A DNA stretch of 64,000 nt from an uncultured Bacteroidales bacterium (GCA_947175245.1 CAMWLW010000002.1:17462-81461), one strand, 5' to 3'; shown: positions 51,346 through 60,810, counted from the stretch's first letter. The notes: a model not told the origin generated them from the sequence alone. Numbers and translations are program-made.

Positions 51346-52410
51346 TTAGAATTTTGGGCGCAGGTCGCCTTGTGCCGGATCCTGACCTACATTGTAGGGC
51401 TTTGATACAAGGCACGGCTTGAGTCCGCGCATGGAGCGGAGTTTATTTTTCAACACCCACTTGGCAGGGTGGGTGATGTACTTCTTCATCACCGGCGAGG
51501 CGGTGCCCACCATCCAGCAGTTCTTGGGGCAGCGGCGCACTTTCTCACGGACGCGGGCGGCCTGCTCGCTGTTCCAGATGGTGTCGAAGTCGGCCGTGCG
51601 TATATTGCCCATCGACTCTTTCCAGCAACTTTCTTCCATGCCATTACAGGGGTAGACTTCGCCCCACGGGTCGATGAAGAAGTTGGCTGTGCCCGCCTCG
51701 CACGGCAGCAGACGGCGATTACCGTCGATATAGTTGATGAGACCCATGTTGAAGAACGCGCGGAACCACGATTTGGGATGTTTCTCGGCGAGCTGCAACT
51801 CTATGAGCTTCTTGAAGTTATCGATAACCTCATCGCGGTTGGTGATGCGATTGTCGGTTTTGTGGAAATAATATGAATTGTGGAAGGCAGCGGTGGCAAA
51901 TTCCATGCCCAGGGCTTTGGACAGGCTGTAGAGCGACAGCATGTCGGCCGAGTTGTTGTTTGATACCGTGCAGCCGAAACCTATGTCTTTCAGACCCATG
52001 TCGCGCAGCTTGAGCAGTGTGCGCAGGCCCTTGTCGAAACCGCCGCGGCGGCCGCGCAGCTCATCGTTCTTCTCGCTCAGACCTTCAATTGAGATTCGTA
52101 TGCCTATGTTGGGGTACTTGCGAGCCAGCTCGATTATGCGGTCTTCAAACCATCCCGATGTCGATATGACGATACGGTCGGTGTGACGGTAACATTCCTC
52201 GACAATCTCGGCGATATCCTCACGTACAAAGGGCTCGCCGCCCGTCAGATTGATGAATTTGAGGCGGGGAAGGGTCTTGAGATCCGATGCCGTGATTTCC
52301 TCATTCTTATCGGTAGGATTCTGCCAGATGTTGCACATCATGCACTTCATCGGGCAGCGGTAGGTGAGGATAATCGAGGCGTCGGTTGGTTTTATCGAAG
52401 GATTGCTCAT
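51346..52410 (-). CDS. Radical SAM protein with SPASM-like C-terminus
   Basis: A 354-residue radical SAM enzyme. The cluster motif is CPMKCMMC (CxxxCxxC) near residue 18, with the SAM-binding NLTGGEPF. A SPASM-like domain follows with CEAGTANFFIDPWGEVYPCN, then C-containing segments ending CPKNCW for auxiliary iron-sulfur clusters. Such proteins act in peptide, sugar or cofactor modification; beside two glycosyltransferases a role in glycan or lipid modification is a reasonable guess. An in-frame ATG at 52428 is the alternative start. Confidence 0.83.
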   Translation of the reverse strand: MSNPSIKPTDASIILTYRCPMKCMMCNIWQNPTDKNEEITASDLKTLPRLKFINLTGGEPFVREDIAEIVEECYRHTDRIVISTSGWFEDRIIELARKYPNIGIRISIEGLSEKNDELRGRRGGFDKGLRTLLKLRDMGLKDIGFGCTVSNNNSADMLSLYSLSKALGMEFATAAFHNSYYFHKTDNRITNRDEVIDNFKKLIELQLAEKHPKSWFRAFFNMGLINYIDGNRRLLPCEAGTANFFIDPWGEVYPCNGMEESCWKESMGNIRTADFDTIWNSEQAARVREKVRRCPKNCWMVGTASPVMKKYITHPAKWVLKNKLRSMRGLKPCLVSKPYNVGQDPAQGDLRPKF

Positions 52411-52438
52411 CAGATAAAATGAAATCATCAGAAAAAAA

Positions 52439-52469
52439 GAAAGTACGTTTAGGGTATAAACGTACTTTC
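52439..52469 (-). terminator. Intrinsic terminator after rnr
   Basis: GAAAGTACGTTTA (52439-52451) pairs perfectly with TAAACGTACTTTC (52457-52469), a 13-bp stem with loop GGGTA on the plus strand. Read on the minus strand it is followed by a run of T bases, a textbook terminator 40 bp after the rnr stop. Confidence 0.93.
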
Positions 52470-52508
52470 ATCACATCTTATTGTGAAAATAACTAAAATA
52501 ATCTCACT

Positions 52509-54758
52509 TTATCGTCGGGGAGTGCGTGCGGTGTTGCGCGGGCCGCGATATTTCTTGCCGGGGCGGTCGTACAGGGCCTGTCTGAAAGTCACCAGACTGC
52601 CCAGATCGTCCTCGTCGGGTCTGGTGGGTTTGTCGGCGATGACAAAGTCAAGCTGCTTCTTGGCGATGTCGGCACGCGCCACTCTGACCTTGACTTTGTC
52701 GCCGAGGCGGTAGCGCGTGTGGGTGCGCCGTCCTATGAGGCAGTAGTTCTTCTCGTCAAAGTCATAGTAGTCGTCGGCGAGATCACGCATCGGCACGAGA
52801 CCCTCGCACATGTTCTCCTCGAGCTCGACATACAGGCCCCACTCGGTGACGCCTGTTATGACGCCGGTATACTCCTCGTCAATATGGTCGGCCATGAACT
52901 CGACCTGCTTGTATTTGATTGAAGCGCGCTCGGCGTTGGCGGCGAGCTGCTCCATCTCTGACGAGTGTTTGCACTCGTCCTCGAGTTTCTCGATGTTGAC
53001 GCTGCGGCCGCCGTCAAGGTAACGTGCCAGCAGTCGGTGAACCATCATGTCGGGGTATCGGCGTATGGGCGATGTGAAGTGGGTATAGTATTTGAAGCCG
53101 AGACCATAGTGACCGATGTTGTCGGTCGAGTAAAAGGCTTTGGCCATAGAGCGTATGGCCAGGGTGGAGAGGAAATTCTCCTCGGCACGGCCTTTGACGT
53201 CGGCGAGCATCTTGTTAATCGAGCGGTTAATCTGCTCGGGGTCGCCCGATATCTTGATTTTGTAGCCGAATGTGGCTGCAATGGTGGCGAGATCCTGGAG
53301 CTTGCTCTGGTCGGGCTGGTCGTGAACACGATAGACAAACGCCTTGGGTTTCTTGTTGTGGGCCGGGTGCCCTATGACAGTGGCTACGGTCTTGTTGGCC
53401 AGCAGCATGAACTCCTCGATGAGTTTGTTGGCGTCTTTCGACTCCTTGAAGTACACGCCTGTGGGATGGCCGTCGGCGTCGATGTCAAACTTCACCTCGG
53501 CGCGGTCAAACTCTACCGAGCCGTGTTTGTATCGCTCGGCACGCAGTATCTTGGCGAGGCGGTCGAGGGTCAGAATCTCGTCCTTGTAGTCGCCGTGGCC
53601 TGTCTCGATGACATCCTGTGCCTCCTCGTAGGTGAAGCGGCGGTTACTGCGGGTGACGGTACGGGCTATGCGTGATCTGAGCACTTCGGCCTTATCGTTC
53701 ATCTCAAAGATGCACGAGAAGGTGAGCTTGTCCTCGTCGGGGCGCAGCGAGCAGATGCCGTTGCTAAGGTGTTCGGGCAGCATCGGCACGACACGGTCGA
53801 CAAGGTAGACCGAGGTGGCACGCTTGAACGCCTCACGGTCGAGCGCGGTGTCGGGCTGTACATAGTGCGTGACGTCGGCTATGTGGACGCCTATCTCGTA
53901 GTTGCCGTTGGGGAGACGCCTGAACGACAGTGCATCGTCAAAGTCCTTGGCGTCCTTAGGGTCGATGGTGAATGTCGTCACAGGGCGCATGTCCAGACGC
54001 TGTGCGACGACCTCGGGGGTGATTCCGGCGCCGATTTTCTGAGCTGCCTTATCTACGCTCTCGGGGTAGATGTAGGGTAGGCCGAACTCGGCCAGGATGG
54101 CGTGCATCTCGGCATTGTTCTCACCGTCACGGCCAAGGATGTCGACGACCATGCCGCGGGGATTTTTTGCATCTTCGGGCCAGTGGGTAATACGCACGAT
54201 GGCTTTGTCGCCCGTACGGCCGCCTTTGAGCCGGTTGCTCGGTATGAATATGTCGGTGGCCAGGAACTTTGAGTCGGTGAGCAGCAGGCCGAAATGCTTT
54301 TCGACCCGCAGTGTGCCGATGAATATCTGGTCTTTTTTCTCGATAATCTCAACGACCTCGGCCTCGGGTTCGATACCCCGGCGGCGTGCCGCGATGTTGA
54401 TGAGCACACGGTCGCCGTTGAGGGCGTGCATCGAGTTGCGCTCGGCCACGCTGATTGTCTCGCCATCCTCGTCGGTGATGACGCTGTTCTTGCCGTTGGA
54501 GCGGCGCACGAACGTGCCCGATGTCAACGCTGTGCGGCGTGTCGTCTTGTATTTGCCCGGTGTCACTTCTATCAGGTCGCCGTTCAGGGCCAGTTCGGCC
54601 AGGAAGAATGCTACCTGACGTTGCTCTATCGGTGCCGAGGCGCCGAGGGCGTGTGCCACCTGTTTATAATTATATGTGTTGTTCTGCTGCTGGGCTATCC
54701 ATTCTTTTATCCGGGCCAGCAGTCTTTCATTATTCTTTCTTGTCAGTGAGCGTGCCAT
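52509..54758 (-). CDS. rnr: Ribonuclease R
   Basis: A 749-residue 3'-5' exoribonuclease able to degrade structured RNA. Order: N-terminal winged helix, two cold-shock OB folds, the RNB catalytic domain with DPKDAKDFDDALS (four Asp binding Mg2+) and VHIADVTHYV, then an S1 domain (YTGVITGVTEWGLYVEL) and a basic tail. Full length for the family. It is a single gene with its own terminator. Confidence 0.95.
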   Translation of the reverse strand: MARSLTRKNNERLLARIKEWIAQQQNNTYNYKQVAHALGASAPIEQRQVAFFLAELALNGDLIEVTPGKYKTTRRTALTSGTFVRRSNGKNSVITDEDGETISVAERNSMHALNGDRVLINIAARRRGIEPEAEVVEIIEKKDQIFIGTLRVEKHFGLLLTDSKFLATDIFIPSNRLKGGRTGDKAIVRITHWPEDAKNPRGMVVDILGRDGENNAEMHAILAEFGLPYIYPESVDKAAQKIGAGITPEVVAQRLDMRPVTTFTIDPKDAKDFDDALSFRRLPNGNYEIGVHIADVTHYVQPDTALDREAFKRATSVYLVDRVVPMLPEHLSNGICSLRPDEDKLTFSCIFEMNDKAEVLRSRIARTVTRSNRRFTYEEAQDVIETGHGDYKDEILTLDRLAKILRAERYKHGSVEFDRAEVKFDIDADGHPTGVYFKESKDANKLIEEFMLLANKTVATVIGHPAHNKKPKAFVYRVHDQPDQSKLQDLATIAATFGYKIKISGDPEQINRSINKMLADVKGRAEENFLSTLAIRSMAKAFYSTDNIGHYGLGFKYYTHFTSPIRRYPDMMVHRLLARYLDGGRSVNIEKLEDECKHSSEMEQLAANAERASIKYKQVEFMADHIDEEYTGVITGVTEWGLYVELEENMCEGLVPMRDLADDYYDFDEKNYCLIGRRTHTRYRLGDKVKVRVARADIAKKQLDFVIADKPTRPDEDDLGSLVTFRQALYDRPGKKYRGPRNTARTPRR

Positions 54759-54837
54759 GTGTGTTATATGGTGTTTATGTTGAAACGCGGTTATACATTA
54801 ATTATATTATATAACGCATGAGATGGCCGTTTTGTTA

Positions 54838-54872
54838 AACGAGCGGCCTCATATAGCATGGGGTCGCTCGTT
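54838..54872. terminator. Inverted repeat downstream of gyrB
   Basis: AACGAGCG (54838-54845) with CGCTCGTT (54865-54872), an 8-bp stem with a 19-base loop, 22 bp past the gyrB stop. No T tract; an overlapping alternative pairing of GGCCG/CGGCC also exists. It may terminate gyrB transcripts weakly. Confidence 0.45.
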
Positions 54873-54893
54873 AATAAGGGTTTATAGCCGTTA

Positions 54894-56825
54894 TCAGGCG
54901 TCAATGTTGGCATAGTTGGCGTGCTCCTCGATGAAGTCGCGGCGCGGGCCTACGTCCTCGCCCATCAGCATCGAGAAAATGCGGTCGGCCTCGGCTGCGT
55001 CTTCGATCTGCACCTGCTTGAGCATGCGGTACTCGGGCGACATGGTTGTCTCGCGCAGCTCCTTGTCGTCCATCTCACCGAGACCCTTGAATCGGTAGAC
55101 CTTAGTTTTGTCACCGTTGGCGGCTATGAACTGCTGTACCTGCTGTTCGGTCCAGCAATACTCCTCGGTCTTGCCGCGCACACACTTGTACAACGGCGGG
55201 GTGGCGAGGTACAGGTAGCCGTGCTCGATGATGGGACGCATGCGGCGGAAGAAGAATGTCATCAGCAGGGTGGCGATGTGGGCGCCGTCGACGTCGGCAT
55301 CGGTCATGATGATGATTTTGTGGTAGGCGAGCTTCGAGAGGTTGGCTTCCTTGGGGTCGTCGGGGGTGCCGATGGTGACACGCAGTGCGCGGAACAGGTT
55401 GGTGATTTCCTCCGAGTCATAGATGCTGTGCTCCATGGCCTTCTCGACGTTGAGAATTTTACCGCGCAGGGGCAGGATTGCCTGGAAGTGACGGTCGCGG
55501 GCACTCTTGGCTGTACCGCCTGCCGAGTCACCCTCGACGAGGAAGAGCTCGCACTCCTCGGCGTGACGCGACGAGCAGTCGGCGAGTTTGCCGGGCAGAC
55601 CGCCGCTGCTCAGGGGCGATTTGCGCTGCACATTCTGGCGTGCCTTGATGGCGGCATGACGTGCCTGGGCTGCGAGTATGACTTTCTCGACGATAGTCTT
55701 GGCCTGACGGGGATGCTCCTCGAGATATGTGCTGAGGGCCTCGCTGACAGCTGTCTGCACGGCACCGCTCACTTCCGAGTTGCCGAGTTTTGTCTTGGTC
55801 TGGCCTTCAAACTGGGGCTCCATAACCTTGACCGACACGACAGCGGTGAGACCCTCGCGGAAGTCATCGCTCGACACGTCGACTTTGGCTTTCTCGAGCA
55901 TCTTGTTTTCCTCGGCATACTTCTTGAGCGTGAATGTGAGACCGCGGCGGAAGCCTGTCAGGTGAGTACCACCCTCGATGGTGTTGATGTTGTTGACGTA
56001 GCTGAATACGTTCTCGTTGTAGGTGGTGTTATAAGTGAGAGCCACCTCGACGGGTATGCCCTGACGCTCGGTGTTGAGGTGGATGACGTCGTTGATGAGC
56101 GACTCTTTGTTAGAGTCGATATACTCTACAAACTCCTGCAGGCCGGTCTCTGAGTAGAATTCCTCATGGCGCGGGTTGCCATCGGCGTCACGGTGACGCA
56201 TGTCGGTGAGGCTCAGGTGGATGCCGGCGTTGAGGAACGCCAGGTCGCGCAGACGGTTTGCGAGCGTGTCATAGCTGTAGACAGTCTCGGTGAAAATCGA
56301 TGCGTCGGGTTTGAATGTGATCGATGTGCCGGTGTGTGTGCTCTCGCCCTCGACACGCAGCTCGGTGGTGGGCTTACCGCAGCTGTATTCCTGTATGTAG
56401 CAGCGGCCGTTGCGGTGTACCTCGGCGCGCAGATAGGTCGACAGTGCGTTTACGCACGACACACCCACGCCGTGCAGACCGCCCGACACCTTGTATGAGC
56501 CTTTGTCAAACTTACCGCCGGCGTGGAGCACGGTGAGCACCACCTCGAGAGCGCTTTTGTGCTCTTTCTCGTGCATGTCGACGGGGATGCCGCGGCCGTT
56601 GTCGACTACGGTTATTGAGTTATCCTCGTTGATTGTAACGTCAATATGGGTTGCATAACCTGCGAGAGCCTCGTCGATCGAGTTGTCGACTACCTCATAG
56701 ACGAGGTGGTGGAGACCCTTGGCGCTGATGTCGCCAATGTACATCGCAGGACGTTTGCGCACAGCTTCCAGGCCTTCGAGCACCTGAATGTTACTCGCGC
56801 TATATTCCTCTTTATTTTCAGACAT
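54894..56825 (-). CDS. gyrB: DNA gyrase subunit B
   Basis: A 643-residue ATPase subunit that drives negative supercoiling with GyrA. Readable are the N-terminal start with GLEAVRKRPAMYIGD, GHKL ATP site DNSIDEA and DNGRGIP, the SGGLHGVGVSCVNALS lid, and the Toprim domain with VEGDSAGG and IIMTDADVDGAHI. The end KRIFSMLMGEDV...RRDFIE is typical (shown here in two parts). The length is the short Bacteroidetes form without the extra Toprim insert of enterobacteria. A strong promoter lies 34 bp upstream. Confidence 0.97.
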   Translation of the reverse strand: MSENKEEYSASNIQVLEGLEAVRKRPAMYIGDISAKGLHHLVYEVVDNSIDEALAGYATHIDVTINEDNSITVVDNGRGIPVDMHEKEHKSALEVVLTVLHAGGKFDKGSYKVSGGLHGVGVSCVNALSTYLRAEVHRNGRCYIQEYSCGKPTTELRVEGESTHTGTSITFKPDASIFTETVYSYDTLANRLRDLAFLNAGIHLSLTDMRHRDADGNPRHEEFYSETGLQEFVEYIDSNKESLINDVIHLNTERQGIPVEVALTYNTTYNENVFSYVNNINTIEGGTHLTGFRRGLTFTLKKYAEENKMLEKAKVDVSSDDFREGLTAVVSVKVMEPQFEGQTKTKLGNSEVSGAVQTAVSEALSTYLEEHPRQAKTIVEKVILAAQARHAAIKARQNVQRKSPLSSGGLPGKLADCSSRHAEECELFLVEGDSAGGTAKSARDRHFQAILPLRGKILNVEKAMEHSIYDSEEITNLFRALRVTIGTPDDPKEANLSKLAYHKIIIMTDADVDGAHIATLLMTFFFRRMRPIIEHGYLYLATPPLYKCVRGKTEEYCWTEQQVQQFIAANGDKTKVYRFKGLGEMDDKELRETTMSPEYRMLKQVQIEDAAEADRIFSMLMGEDVGPRRDFIEEHANYANIDA

Positions 56826-56858
56826 GTGTTATGATTAAGTTTACTGTTTTAAACAGTA

Positions 56859-56890
56859 CAAAGTTAATAAAATCCTCTCAAACAGCCAAA
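56859..56890 (-). promoter_or_regulatory. Promoter of gyrB
   Basis: On the minus strand TTTG (56887-56890), exactly 20 bases, TAACTTTG (56859-56866). The palindrome ACTGTTTTAAACAGT lies directly downstream, overlapping the likely transcription start, and could serve as an operator. Confidence 0.75.
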
Positions 56891-56915
56891 CAAACGGCCC
56901 GGTAATTTGGGCGTT

Positions 56916-57878
56916 TCACTCGCAGGTGACGGTGCGCGGATTGAGGCCGCGAAGCAGGTCGGCGGCCTGCATAGGGCGCTTGCCGGCGGGCTGCAGGGTC
57001 TCGATTATCACGGGCTTGTCGGCGCAATCTACCAGCAGACGGTCGCCGTCGATGGTGACATGACCGGGAGCGGTGACGGCCATGTCATTGACAGGGGTGA
57101 CACGGAGTATCTTGACGCTGACGACCGGGGCGCCTGCGAGCGACATCATGGCCCAGGCGGCGGGGTAGGGCGACAGGCCGCGCACGAGGTTGTGTACCTC
57201 GGCGGCCGGGCGGTTCCAGTCGATGTGGCAGTCGTCCTTGAATATCTTGGGCGCCGGTGTAGGTTCGGCTCCCTGCAACAGCTCGTCCTGTGGCACGGGA
57301 CGGAGCTCGCCGGCGAGGATGTCGTTGACGGTCTTGAGCGTGAGGCGTGCGCCGATGCTCATTAGGCGGTCGTGAACGTCGCCCACACACTCGTCGGGGC
57401 CTATCGGAGTTCGTTCCTGAGCCAGTATATCGCCCGTGTCAATCTCGTGTTTGAGCATGAAGGTGGTGACGCCGGTCTCGGTGTCGCCGTTCATCACCGC
57501 GCGGTTGATGGGGGCAGCTCCGCGGTAGCGGGGCAGCAGCGATGCGTGCAGATTGAACGTGCCGAGCGGCGGCATCTGCCACACGACCTCGGGCAGCATG
57601 CGGAAGGCGATGACTATGAACAGGTCGGCCCGCAACGCGCGCAGCGACTCGACGAACCCGGGGTCTTTGAGACTGACGGGCTGCATGAGGTTGAGGCCGT
57701 GGGCTACTGCATACTGCTTGACGGCCGACTGCAGCAGTTTGTGTCCGCGTCCGGCCGGTTTGTCGGGCATGGTGACTACTCCGACTATGTTGAAATCGTT
57801 TTTGACAAGGGTGTCGAGGCTCTCGACAGCAAACTCGGGCGTGCCGAGAAAAACTATGCGTAGGTCTTCCTTTTTCAT
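56916..57878 (-). CDS. fmt: Methionyl-tRNA formyltransferase
   Basis: A 320-residue enzyme that formylates initiator Met-tRNA. The N-terminal formyl-transfer domain begins LRIVFLGTPEFAVESLDTLV and has the SLLPRYRGAAPINRAVMNGD segment with catalytic Asn-His-Asp region and TGDIL. The C-terminal OB-like domain binds tRNA. ATG 57878 is chosen since the open frame extends far upstream only by reading through the pseudouridine synthase gene in another frame. It lies 20 bp after that gene's stop. Confidence 0.95.
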   Translation of the reverse strand: MKKEDLRIVFLGTPEFAVESLDTLVKNDFNIVGVVTMPDKPAGRGHKLLQSAVKQYAVAHGLNLMQPVSLKDPGFVESLRALRADLFIVIAFRMLPEVVWQMPPLGTFNLHASLLPRYRGAAPINRAVMNGDTETGVTTFMLKHEIDTGDILAQERTPIGPDECVGDVHDRLMSIGARLTLKTVNDILAGELRPVPQDELLQGAEPTPAPKIFKDDCHIDWNRPAAEVHNLVRGLSPYPAAWAMMSLAGAPVVSVKILRVTPVNDMAVTAPGHVTIDGDRLLVDCADKPVIIETLQPAGKRPMQAADLLRGLNPRTVTCE

Positions 57879-57898
57879 GTGATGATGCTGTTTAGTGG

Positions 57899-58591
57899 TT
57901 ATACTTTGGGCGCGTCGGCACCGTCGGCAAGCGCTCTCCACAGGTTGTCGTCGGCCGGGACGGGGGCTGTTACCGAAATGGTCTTGTGTGACACGGGGTG
58001 CTCGAAGCTCACGTGGCGTGCCATCAGCGATATGCTGCCGTCGGGATTGCTGCGCTTGTCGCCATACTTCAGGTCGCCCTTTATGGGGCAGCCTATGGCG
58101 GCGAGTTGTACGCGTATCTGGTGCTTGCGGCCCGTGAGCAGATTGACTTCGAGCAGATGGTAACGATCGGTCGACGCCAGGTGCCGGTACGTGAGCCGTG
58201 CTTCCTTGGTGTCCTTGCCGGGCTTGTCGTGGGCATACGACTTGTTGTTGCGTTCGACGGTCGAGATGTAGTGGGTCAGCGTGTCCGATGTCTGCGGGGG
58301 CATGTTGCGCGTGATGGCCCAGTAGGTTTTGTGAACCTCGCCCTTGCGGAACATCTCGTTCAGGCGGCTCAGTGCCTTGGATGTCTTGGCGAATATCACC
58401 ACGCCGCCCACCGGGCGGTCGAGGCGGTGAACCACGCCAACGAACACGTTGCCGGGCTTGGCATACTTCTCTTTGATCCACTCGGCGACGGTCTCTGACA
58501 GCGGTTTGTCGCCCGTCTTGTCGCCCTGCACTATCTCGCCGGGCTGTTTGTTGACTATGATTATGTGATTATCCTCGTAGAGTACGTCCAT
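57899..58591 (-). CDS. RluA-family pseudouridine synthase
   Basis: A 230-residue enzyme converting uridine to pseudouridine in rRNA or tRNA. It has the start VLYEDNHIIIVNKQPG and the catalytic Asp in HRLDRPVGGVV near residue 58, plus GRKHQIRVQLAAIG. No S4 domain is present, as in the RluA/TruC-like short forms. Target site not predictable. It is between cvfB and fmt on the minus strand, likely one transcript. Confidence 0.9.
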   Translation of the reverse strand: MDVLYEDNHIIIVNKQPGEIVQGDKTGDKPLSETVAEWIKEKYAKPGNVFVGVVHRLDRPVGGVVIFAKTSKALSRLNEMFRKGEVHKTYWAITRNMPPQTSDTLTHYISTVERNNKSYAHDKPGKDTKEARLTYRHLASTDRYHLLEVNLLTGRKHQIRVQLAAIGCPIKGDLKYGDKRSNPDGSISLMARHVSFEHPVSHKTISVTAPVPADDNLWRALADGADAPKV

Positions 58592-58624
58592 CGCTGTTTA
58601 GTTTTTTTGACAGTCGTTCGCGGT

Positions 58625-59425
58625 TTAGTTTTTTGACAGTCGGCCGGTCTTGTATAGGGCTCCGAGCGCCTGCTTGTAGAGTCGCTTGCTGCAGCCGAAC
58701 AGCTCTTTGACAGTCTCGGGCGCCATATTGTCGTCGACGGGCATCGTGCGTTCGGGCGACGACACATAATCTATTATGCGGTCGGCTATGTGGTCAATCT
58801 CGTTGCGGCTGCTCAGGGTGAGGTCGATTTTGCCGTCGGGCCTCACGCGGCTTATGTAGGCGGTGACCGTCTGGCCGATGGTTAGCGGCGTGTAGACGGC
58901 CGAGTCATATACCATGCCCATGAACATGTTGTCGACCACGGCTTTGTAGCCTATCTCGGTGTGCTGCAGCACGAGAGCGGTGACGGCCTGACCGCATTTG
59001 TAGCGTGGCAGGGCATTGCCGAGGAATTTCTCGAGCTTGGCCGACCCGACGATGCGGCCCGAGGCGTGGTCAAGATATATGTAGACAGGGTAGACACCGC
59101 CGCGGCGCATGGTGGCGCGTTGCTCCTTGAACGGAACGAGCAGGTCTTTGGGCAGTCCCCAGTCGAGGAATGCGCCTATGCGGCTCACCTCGGCCACCTG
59201 CAGAAATGCTACCTCGCCGACGGTGGCATACGGGTGTTCGGTGGTGGCCACGGGACGGTCTTCGCTGTCGGTGTACACGAATACCTCCATCTCGTCGCCC
59301 ACCACTGGGTCACCGTCGATGTAGCGCGCCGGCAGCAGCACCTCATTACCCTCGTCATCGGTAAGATAGAGGCCGAAGTCGACAAACCGTTTTACCGTGA
59401 GCCTGTTGTATTGTCCTATTTTCAT
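58625..59425 (-). CDS. CvfB-type S1 RNA-binding protein
   Basis: A 266-residue protein with three S1-like OB folds and a C-terminal winged helix, the CvfB layout. It begins with GQYNRLTVKRFVDFGLYL and has ASRIGAFLDWGLPKDLLVP and RPDGKIDLTL in successive repeats. CvfB in Staphylococcus binds RNA and affects virulence genes; in Bacteroidetes the role is unknown. It is the first gene of the run with the pseudouridine synthase and fmt, divergent from rsmG. Confidence 0.87.
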   Translation of the reverse strand: MKIGQYNRLTVKRFVDFGLYLTDDEGNEVLLPARYIDGDPVVGDEMEVFVYTDSEDRPVATTEHPYATVGEVAFLQVAEVSRIGAFLDWGLPKDLLVPFKEQRATMRRGGVYPVYIYLDHASGRIVGSAKLEKFLGNALPRYKCGQAVTALVLQHTEIGYKAVVDNMFMGMVYDSAVYTPLTIGQTVTAYISRVRPDGKIDLTLSSRNEIDHIADRIIDYVSSPERTMPVDDNMAPETVKELFGCSKRLYKQALGALYKTGRLSKN

Positions 59426-59481
59426 TATTCCTTTTTCATAAAATCTTGTACAAATATAACGATTTTAATTGTAATCTTGAT

Positions 59482-59489
59482 TATCTTTG
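59482..59489 (+). promoter_or_regulatory. Promoter -7 box of rsmG
   Basis: TATCTTTG, 22 bases before ATG 59512. The expected -33 position has no TTG. An upstream in-frame ATG at 59446 precedes the box and is unlikely to be used. Confidence 0.5.
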
Positions 59490-59511
59490 CCCACAATTTA
59501 AGCCTGATCAG

Positions 59512-60138
59512 ATGACCGATATTATCACCAAATACTTTCCCGGCCTGAACGAGCTGCAACTGAAACAGTTTGAGGCTCTCGGAGTGATGTACCCGATGTG
59601 GAATGAGCGCATTAATGTGATTTCACGCCGCGATATCGACAATTTGTATGTAAATCACATACTTCACTCGCTGGCTATAGCCAAGTTTATGACTCCGGTC
59701 GACGGCACGACGTTCATCGACCTGGGGTGTGGCGGCGGTTTCCCCGGCATACCGCTTGCCATCATGTGGCCTCATTGCAGCTTCCACCTCATTGATCGCG
59801 TGGGCAAGAAGATTACCGTCGCACGGTCTATTGCCGAGGATATCGGTCTGGAGAATGTGACGTTCACTCACGGCGACGCTGCCGAGTGCAAGCAGCGGGT
59901 CGACTTTGTGGTGAGCCGTGCGGTGATGCGCCTTGACGAGCTGGTGAAAATCTCACGCCGTCTGGTGTCGCGTGAGAGCCGCAACGGTTATCCCAACGGC
60001 CTGATATGCCTCAAGGGTGGCGATATGGCCGACGAGTCGCGTGGCCTGAAAGGCGCCGAGGTGCTTGAATATGACCTCAACAACTATTTCAGCGAGCCGT
60101 TTTTTGAGACCAAGAAACTTGTTTACGTACCGTTTTAA
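59512..60138 (+). CDS. rsmG: 16S rRNA m7G527 methyltransferase
   Basis: A 208-residue SAM-dependent methyltransferase (GidB) modifying G527 of 16S rRNA. Seen are YPMWNERINVISRRDIDNLY, the SAM site DLGCGGGFPGIPLAI and VDFVVSRAV. Length is normal. Loss of the enzyme gives low-level streptomycin resistance in other bacteria. It is followed 15 bp later by the metallo-hydrolase gene, probably as an operon. Confidence 0.95.
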   Translation: MTDIITKYFPGLNELQLKQFEALGVMYPMWNERINVISRRDIDNLYVNHILHSLAIAKFMTPVDGTTFIDLGCGGGFPGIPLAIMWPHCSFHLIDRVGKKITVARSIAEDIGLENVTFTHGDAAECKQRVDFVVSRAVMRLDELVKISRRLVSRESRNGYPNGLICLKGGDMADESRGLKGAEVLEYDLNNYFSEPFFETKKLVYVPF

Positions 60139-60153
60139 CCTAATTTTAGCATT

Positions 60154-60798
60154 ATGGGACTGAAACTCAGTGGCTTTGAATGTAACATGTTTGGTGAGAT
60201 CACCTACATCGTGTGGGACGAGGCTACCCGGCAGGCCGCCGTTGTCGATGCCGGCATGTCTAACCGCGCCGAGCGCGACACCATCGACCGCTTTATCGCC
60301 GACAACGGGCTGCAGGTCAAGTATCTGCTTAATACTCACATTCACTTTGACCATGCGTTGGGCATCCCTTATATGGAGCAGAAGTATGGCGTGAAGCTGA
60401 GTGCGTCGCCGGCCGAGGTACCGCTGGCCTCGATGTTACAGCAGCAGACGGTTCAGTTTCATCTGCCCATAGCCGTTGAGAATGTCACGATCGACCACCC
60501 TCTGCATGCCGGCGACGAGATATTGCTGGGCGACAGCAAGCTGACCGTTATCGATGTCCCGGGACACACGCCGGGCGGCATTGCGTTCTATTGTGCCGCA
60601 CAGCACTTTGTCCTGACCGGCGACTCGCTCTTTCAGGGCAGCATAGGCCGCACCGATCTCTATGGCGGCAGCCATGAGGCTCTTGTCAGCTCGGTGAAGG
60701 ATAACCTGCTCACATTGCCGCCCGAGACAGTGGTCTATCCCGGTCACGGCCCGGCGACCACGATAGGTCACGAGCGCACGTTTAATCCTTACCTGTAA
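60154..60798 (+). CDS. MBL-fold metallo-hydrolase (YcbL/glyoxalase II-like)
   Basis: A 214-residue zinc hydrolase with the HxHxDH motif in NTHIHFDHALG, further His in VPGHTPGG, Asp in LTGDSLF and a closing VYPGHGPATTIG. The layout is that of the small glyoxalase-II-like group YcbL. The natural thioester or other substrate is unknown. Co-directional with rsmG and convergent with the TPR gene. Confidence 0.9.
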   Translation: MGLKLSGFECNMFGEITYIVWDEATRQAAVVDAGMSNRAERDTIDRFIADNGLQVKYLLNTHIHFDHALGIPYMEQKYGVKLSASPAEVPLASMLQQQTVQFHLPIAVENVTIDHPLHAGDEILLGDSKLTVIDVPGHTPGGIAFYCAAQHFVLTGDSLFQGSIGRTDLYGGSHEALVSSVKDNLLTLPPETVVYPGHGPATTIGHERTFNPYL

Positions 60799-60810
60799 GC
60801 ACGGGAAGTA

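Noticed and set aside
54921..56153. 410-codon open frame opposite gyrB
   Set aside because: Antisense to a clearly coding gene; it comes from the codon bias of the GC-rich strand and has no protein family features.
56916..58481. 521-residue form of Fmt with a long N-terminus
   Set aside because: The extra part is the pseudouridine synthase gene read in another frame; ATG 57878 gives the family's normal start.
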